From: Heterobasidion occidentale
Lineage: Eukaryota; Basidiomycota; Agaricomycetes; Russulales; Bondarzewiaceae
Length of the DNA: 64,000 nt
Reading direction: 5' to 3'
Assembly (NCBI GenBank): GCA_039111635.1
Contig: JBCAQO010000013.1
Location: forward strand, 62,001 to 126,000
Shown here: positions 58,303 to 64,000 of the stretch, in pieces
Layout: the number at the start of each line of letters is the position of its first letter
Numbering within the stretch: position 1 is the first letter of the stretch
The notes under the pieces: model-generated
Told to the model about the DNA's origin: nothing
The model's input: the letters and a program-made list of their open reading frames with translations, nothing else
Database searches by the model: none
Program-made: the position numbers and the translations under genes

Positions 58303-59957
58303 CTAAACAATGTTGATGTGCTCCTCATGATCATCCTCAAGGACTATCACATTACCAAGGAGAATACGGAGGTCACGCGTGAGTTCTTCTTTCTCAAATA
58401 GGCCCTCGAGACACCCAACATAATCTCTCACCAGAGGAATCGTATCCTCCTTCGACATACTCACTAGGCTCTGCTTCACGAACTCGGGTAGTACGACGAC
58501 AGGCATCCACGAGCGACCGATCCTGCGCCACTCAATTTGCTTGCGGAATGAGATGGTCATAGCATTCGGAAATGCCTCGGCGAAGAACTTGCGGATCAGG
58601 CGTCGCTCGAGGACGAGGTTGTATGAGGTAGCGAAGAGCGAATAGGGCTCTTTTGGTGCTAATGTCCTGAAGCAAATGCTCACCGTGCGTACCGTGTGAT
58701 GCACGGGCTCGCTGTCGTGAATCAGGTAATCTTTCAAGGTCTGCGCACACAAAAGAACAAAACACCATCGAATCATCGCAATGGAAAGCGTTAGCGAAGT
58801 CAAGATCTTCAATATCACCATATGAGAAAACTCACTTCGATGCTAACATCCCACCAGATGTACAGCAGGAGCTCGTCGAGCTGGGCGATAGGTTCGAACA
58901 CCGCTTTATAGTCAAAGCAAGCAAACATATCGGCCGAGGTGGCAAGGAAGCGGACGGTGGCAGTTGAGCGAGCGAGCGTTGAGATCACATCAACTGTTGG
59001 AACGCGGTCCTGGTCAAACAATGGCGTTTCAGGATCCTCAAACCCAACGAACGCGGACACGTCGACGATGCTGACGGGACGGCCAGTCACGAGTTCTCCA
59101 ACGTAATATGAGGGGCACTGGAGATAGTACAGGTTCGGGAGGGCGTTGGGTGGGAGGTTGAGCTTTGGGACGGATCTGAAGTCGTGTAGGTCGATAGACG
59201 TAGGAAAACAGAGTTTCTGAATCGCGGGCGTGCGCGAGAGGAGCGTGCGCAGAAAGGTGGTATCGGGAGAGCCGAAAGGGATGCTGAGGTGTGTCAGTTG
59301 AAAATCGACGGGCAAGGAGAGTACGGCTTGTGCAACATCCCAATGTCTCGTAGTGAAACTCATAAGATGGCGAGAGGCGGTCAGTTTAGCCAGGGTAGGG
59401 AGGTACGGCTCGTAATTTGAGTTACTGTCAAAGACAATGCTCGTCCAGGGCACGATGGGTTTCTTCCTAAATGGTGCATCCTTCTCTGAATCATAGGCCT
59501 CGAAGGTACAATTCGTGATGACCACGTCGCGCAAGCTAAACATATTGACAACCTCGCGGAAGAACACCTTGTTGATGGTGACTCGGTCAAGCTGGAGAGA
59601 CCGCACTCTGATAAAGTCGCCGAGTACCGTCGCGTACTTCTTCAATATAGCTTGATTCACCCACGCAGACTCTTCAGAACGCGGCATCCAGTCATAGAAG
59701 GTCAAATTTCGGACGTGTTCGAGGAGCTTCTTAGCGATAAATGGTGGTTCGGTCATGGCACGACAGAAATCGACGTGGTTCTTCTGCGAGCCTCGGCAGC
59801 TAAGGCAACAAATGCGGCGTGGGAGGCATACTGAGCGGAAGAAGCGACAGACTTGGATGAGGTTGGACAGCGTTTTCAGATACGTGGCAGTCGCGCAAGT
59901 CTCGAGAGGGACGAGATGATCGAATATGATGAGATATATCTCGTTCGGGATATGCAA
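58303..59957 (-). CDS. F-box domain protein
   Basis: Two exons with one intron (about 58744-58841, GTGAGT donor, GCGCAG acceptor). Start ATG at 59955-59957. The N-terminus MHIPNEIYLIIFDHLVP...LIQVCRFFRSVCLPRR is an F-box-like motif, which in characterised proteins binds Skp1 in SCF ubiquitin ligases. It is followed by a roughly 330-residue region with leucine-rich-repeat-like phrases (VRSLQLDRVTI, LRDVVITNCTF, LTHLSIPFGSP). The second exon begins TLKDYLIHDSEP and ends EDDHEEHINIV. This matches the large Agaricomycete family of F-box/LRR-like proteins with unknown targets. No break seen. Confidence 0.75.
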
Positions 59958-60570
59958 GAGGAGCTTGTTGCCCAGCCTTCGGTGCGGAGCTAATTCACAT
60001 CGTCAATGAGTTGGATGATCACATGGTGCAAACAGAGATTCGAGAACTGACTCGAGTAAGTCTTTAAAGACATGGGCGAAAGAGGCTTGGAAACCCTTAC
60101 AGTAGCTACTAAGGAAGACTGTGGAGTCATCTCTCAGCTGTAGCATCGTGAATGAACTGAGACTTCCAAAATAATTGCAGACGTACGACGAAAAGACATA
60201 CGACAGAGATAATCGTTTCGATGAATAGTTTGCAAATCGAGCAATGGCAAATCTCGAGCAAAATTTCTGACGAAGGAGAGGTAGAAGACTGAAGCTGAAG
60301 TTGAAGTGCGGTAGTCAAAATAAAATGCTTCCGCCGACTGAGACTGGGCGCGTGACCTGGCCATGGCACTCTGCCTGCTGTGACCTAAGCTCTGAAAACA
60401 TGGACGAAACAGAAGGGAAAAACAGAAACGTCTATATTCCACAACAGTAGTTTCCAATCGCTACATCTTTTCTTTTCCTCTTCTCGTACAACAGCGACAC
60501 ATACGCGCAACGCAAACTTCAACTTCCAATCAAAACGACGCGTCGCCTAGCGAAGGGCATGTATGCCTGT
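59958..60570. other. Intergenic between F-box and transaldolase genes
   Basis: No gene is seen. It holds the 5' flank of the F-box gene and the 3' flank of the transaldolase gene. Confidence 0.5.
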
Positions 60571-62083
60571 TTAAGCAGAGAGCTTCTCCTTGAGGACCTT
60601 CTTCAACGTCTCGCCGTCCTCGGCGAACTTCTTGATGCCCTCGTGGAGCTTGTCGAACGCCATCTGGTCCTGGAGGAGCGTCCAGCGGAACTCGGGCTCG
60701 TTGTCGATGAACGACACCTTCGCGATCGGCTCGGCCTTGGCCGCGCTCGGCGCGTCCAGCTTCTTCGGTACGGGCTCGCTCGACTTCTTCAGCTCCTCGA
60801 GCAGTGCGGGTGCGATCGTGAGGAAGTCGACACCCGCGAGCGCCTTGATCTCGCCGATCTAGATGAGATCCGTCAATCAGCACTTGTTGGGTAAACGGAG
60901 AGGACATTCAAATGCTTACGTTACGGAAGGAGGCACCCATAACGATCGTCTTGTAGCCGTGCTGCTTGTAGTAGTTGAAGATGCGCTTGACGGACTGGAC
61001 ACCGGGGTCCTCATCACCCTCGTAGTTTTTGCCCGTCGACTTCTTGTACCAGTCAAGGATCTAAAGACGAACAGAGGCTGCGTGTAAGTGCCTGTACAGT
61101 CATCATACATGTCGGGCAGTCCGACAAATGCTATGATGCTGATGGTAACGAGCGGAACTTACGCGGCCCACGAAAGGCGAGATGAGCGTGACGCCTGCCT
61201 CGGCGCACGCAACAGCCTGACCGAAGCCAAAGAGCAGGGTCAAGTTGCAGTGAATCCCGTCGTCGCGCTCGAGTTCGCGCGCAGCCTGAATACCCTCCCA
61301 TGTGGACGCGATCTTGATCAAGACGCGCTCCTTCTTGATCCCGACCGACTCATAGAGCGCGATGAGTTCCTTGGCCTTAGCCTTGTGCCTTCCTTGTCGA
61401 ACGAGAGGCGGGCATCAACCTCGGTGGAGACGCGGCCGGGGATGATGGCGAGGATCTCCTTGCCGAATTCTACGAGCTGGATTATGGTTGGGCGGGGCGG
61501 CCGTAGTGAGCGGAACATGACTTAGATCGGAGGAAGGCTGGGGGAACGACGTACAAGGCGGTCGACGGCGAGGTTAGCTTGCTCGTCAATGTTGCTGCTC
61601 TTTTCCTTGGCATATTTGACAGCGGTGGTGACGATGCGAGAATAGGCGGGCTTATTCACGGCTGCAAGGATGAGGGAGGGGTTCGTCGTTGCATCCTAGG
61701 TGAATCAAAATTAACGATCCCTTCACAGAGTGGGAATCGAAGAACAGATATATCCCCGTAGTAAAGTAGGGAGCTACGATGATGGAAACAGAGCAAAGCA
61801 TAGATCCCGAAACATGGAGACATCGCCGGGAGCGAGATGGGGAATGGGGAGAGCGGATCAATGATTGAAGATCCGAACGCAGCATCGACAGACTCATGAC
61901 AATCAAGGAAATCCATTCCACACACCTGCGGCTTGTAAACATCGATAGCTACATATGTGGGGGAGTCATCAGATTGGGTCGAGGGTTGCATTCCGAAATA
62001 TCAACGATGCCTACTTTCGAAATCACCAGAGTCAGACACGACGACGGTGCCAGTTTGTTTGAGGTTGTCGAGCGAGGTGGTCA
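60571..62083 (-). CDS. TAL1: Transaldolase, with an apparent 1-base deletion
   Basis: Pentose-phosphate-pathway enzyme of the cytosol, transferring a dihydroxyacetone unit between sugar phosphates. Start ATG 62081-62083 ([23 protein letters not shown]). Exons then give [70 protein letters not shown] (Lys of KIAST is the Schiff-base residue), [46 protein letters not shown], and [11 protein letters not shown]. The C-terminus is [14 protein letters not shown] with TAA at 60571-60573. Expected length is about 325 aa, normal for the family. Near 61380-61392 the frame changes between SFDKEGT and [13 protein letters not shown]: one base is missing in what should be an A run. A single base restores the whole gene, so an assembly error is the simpler explanation. 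Confidence 0.88.
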
Positions 62084-62306
62084 TGTTGAATAGAGTCCTA
62101 TGAGTTGGAGGTGGGGAGATGGTGGGTTGGGAGGAAGAAGATGAGCAAGGATTCGGAGAGGATGATGTCGTTGTGGCTGATCTGCTTATCGCATCCCGGT
62201 CCGCTCCAGTCCGTCCCTCATGTGGAGATGCGCACAAAAGATAATCACCGATCAGCACAGTATCCAGGGAAATTACTACTTTCCGCCAGACTCTAGGACA
62301 AAATGA

Positions 62307-63203
62307 TCAAATCTGCCTGCACTTCTTATTCCTGCCTTCCTCGACTCTTGACGACGTCCACGATTCGGATATCTTTGAGGCCGAGTTCCCGCAAAATCTG
62401 TACGCGTTTCCCAGATGCATGTTACCCATTGAAAGTGAATCATTAACCTTTTTTGAAGAAACCATATCTCACGACAAGACGATATGGTCGGGCCGTCAAT
62501 AACCATGAGCACCTGCTTACTGTTTATTGAGCGTTGAAAGCATCGAAAGAGATGAGACTGGGAATTTCTGCATGACAAGCTGTTCTCGCCACTCGCTCAG
62601 CAGACGAGACTGTGCGCCTTTGAAGTTTTCGATCGTCTTGCACTTCAGCAAAGAGGTCTACCAGATGCGGCATGTCTAAAACACAACACCTGTGACCATC
62701 ATTCATTCTCTTGTTCTTCTGTTCACTGAACCACGTTTGCTTAGCTGATTCCCTGGGATTCGGGCCCAGTGGTGGAGAATCCTTCCTTGTACCTTCCCGG
62801 GTACGTTGCGGACCAACACCTCTCCTACTTGAGTATCACACGAGGCACGGGAAATCTTGGACACCCATGAATTGTGGATGAACAGACCCTGCACATCCTG
62901 TTATGGTAGGCTTTCTTTTGGGGCTGCGTGCATGAATCATTGAAGCTGATCCAAGGCTTGGGGTATGCGCTGCAGACGTGCAATGAAGTCACACTTGAAG
63001 ACGCATACATTCAGATGTCCCTGCGTGGATTCTTCTCTCTTCTCATCAAAGGCGTGTCGGACTGTCTTGGAGTTGCGGTGATTAACCATGCGCATCTTTG
63101 CCTTTCTTTTCATCTTCACTCTGCCAACGTCTTGGACACGTACGATGGCGTAGCGTCGTGAATTCGGAGGCACAGCTAGCAAGCGCGTCACATGCCCTGT
63201 CAC
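62307..63203 (-). CDS. Unresolved hypothetical gene, minus strand
   Basis: Several minus-strand stretches look coding: MTGHVTRLLAVPPNSRRYAI at 63203, DSPPLGPNPRESAKQTWFSE near 62770, a FKGAQSRLLSEWREQLVMQK stretch near 62610, and ILRELGLKDIRIVDVVKSRG near 62360. Donor and acceptor sites exist between them, but I could not chain all of them in one phase, and no family is recognised. Real gene likely; exact structure uncertain. Confidence 0.3.
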
Positions 63204-63395
63204 ACCTGAGCAGCGCTGTCAGTGGCCAGCTGTCAAAGGCATGCTCCAGCGACGCGGATGATGTAGTAGATGACGATCACATGCAGTCACATGGGGCGAC
63301 GCGTCGCGCGGGCGGGGACAGAGACCATAAGTAGCCCCTCTCTGTGTTCGCCTCCGTCGGTGCGTCATTATGCGCTCATCTACTTCCATCCTCCC

Positions 63396-63403
63396 TTATA
63401 TAC
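63396..63403 (+). promoter_or_regulatory. Candidate TATA element of the right-edge gene
   Basis: TTATATAC lies about 45 bp upstream of the ATG at 63447. Confidence 0.45.
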
Positions 63404-63446
63404 CCGCCCGCAGTCCTCCCTTGAGACCGTCGTACATTTTTTCACT

Positions 63447-64000
63447 ATGGACAAAACCACATCTATCGTCGCTGCATTCAATGCAGGAAAACAACCGTCG
63501 CAACATCAGATTAATGCTTGGATCGACGCACTTTTGAGCTCTGACCTCCTACAAGTCGGGCAGTCTTCTATTGGGGGAGAGCTCAGCGAGAGCGGCGTCA
63601 AACTCGCCAAGGATGCCCGAAAGATTCTTCAGGCGTATAAAGCCTATGGCTCGAGCAAGAATGGTGCATCCTTCAAATTCTTTTTTCACGTTGCGTACTA
63701 ATTCTGACTGTGGAACAGCCGATAATCACCTCCAGGAAGCTTTGTACCAACTCACCCAAGCAGACGTCTCCGCTTCCTCTCTCAATGTAGATGCCCCTAT
63801 GGACAGAGAAGAAGCGACTCGCGACTACCGCGCTGTTGCTTCCTCCCTTCGCACATCTCTGCAAGTCCTGTGGACCAACGCAACAACAGAAGGCGGCGGC
63901 GTATTCACCGATTTTGCCTCCTTTTTACGCCTCTCAGTCGCAGATGCTGCAGAAGCTGTCAGCAAAACCGCCGCTCATACTGCGGACAGCCTAAGGCAAA
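63447..64000 (+). CDS. Conserved fungal protein, 5' part (DUF5923-like), runs off right edge
   Basis: Start ATG 63447-63449. Exon 1 (63447-63663) gives MDKTTSIVAAFNAGKQPSQH, INAWIDALLSSDLLQVG, LSESGVKLAKDARKILQAYK. After an intron of about 55 nt (ending GTGGAACAG near 63718) exon 2 continues ADNHLQEALYQLTQADVS and LQVLWTNATTEGGGVFTDFASFLRLSVADAAEAVS to the window end. The sequence resembles a widespread basidiomycete protein with a DUF5923-type region, known mainly from genome annotation; the function is unknown. The match is from memory of the family, so the name is tentative, but the gene itself is well supported. Confidence 0.7.

Noticed and set aside
1..64000. CRISPR array, complete transposon, rRNA or tRNA genes
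   Set aside because: No regular repeat-spacer pattern, transposase or reverse-transcriptase motif, terminal repeats with target-site duplication, or structural RNA consensus was recognised. A computed scan could still find degraded elements.

Overview
The window is nuclear DNA of a filamentous basidiomycete, most likely an Agaricomycete close to the Polyporales. The evidence is intron-dense genes (introns mostly 45-100 nt, GT-AG), the gene content (C2-NACHT-ankyrin NLRs, fungal HNH-nuclease-family genes, paired Yippee genes, a phytase-like esterase, a peptide transporter) and the absence of bacterial-style operons. Exons were assembled by hand from splice sites and reading-frame phase. I recognised no complete transposon, tRNA, rRNA or CRISPR array.

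Layout. 1.35-5.77 kb: multi-exon membrane transporter of the DUF2421/aromatic-acid-exporter (FUSC-like) type. 7.1-21.7 kb: a scattered array of HNH-family genes and relics. One is intact (7.39-8.71 kb, minus), one is nearly complete (10.66-11.96 kb, plus), and there are decayed blocks at 12.05-13.2, 19.2-20.7 and 20.8-21.7 kb. 13.86-31.83 kb: a large inverted repeat with arms of about 5.3 kb. Each arm holds a C2-NACHT-ankyrin NLR gene. The left copy is intact (11 exons, 1360 codons); the right copy carries many 1-base indels. The loop between the arms holds HNH relics and ATG13 (22.5-25.8 kb, very GC-rich).

33.2-42.5 kb: short-chain dehydrogenase, a small conserved-looking gene broken by a 307-bp tandem duplication, and a PTR2-type peptide transporter with 7-nt and 17-nt microexons. 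42.5-54 kb: secreted phytase-like esterase, a Yippee-like gene, an Ecm14-like M14 (pseudo)carboxypeptidase, and a second Yippee-like gene in opposite orientation. 54-58.3 kb: no gene I can support. 58.3-64 kb: F-box protein, transaldolase, an unresolved minus-strand gene, and the 5' end of a conserved fungal gene running off the right edge.

Functional reading. The right half is ordinary housekeeping and nutrient-uptake content. The 7-32 kb stretch is an accessory, rapidly duplicating NLR/HNH island built around the core autophagy gene ATG13. Fungal NLRs act in non-self recognition and regulated cell death, so a cluster of NLRs with nuclease-fold genes is a candidate defence or allorecognition locus. 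That functional link is inference. Caution on data quality: transaldolase and ATG13, which should be intact, each show 1-base frame breaks in low-complexity or homopolymer sequence, so some breaks here may be assembly errors.
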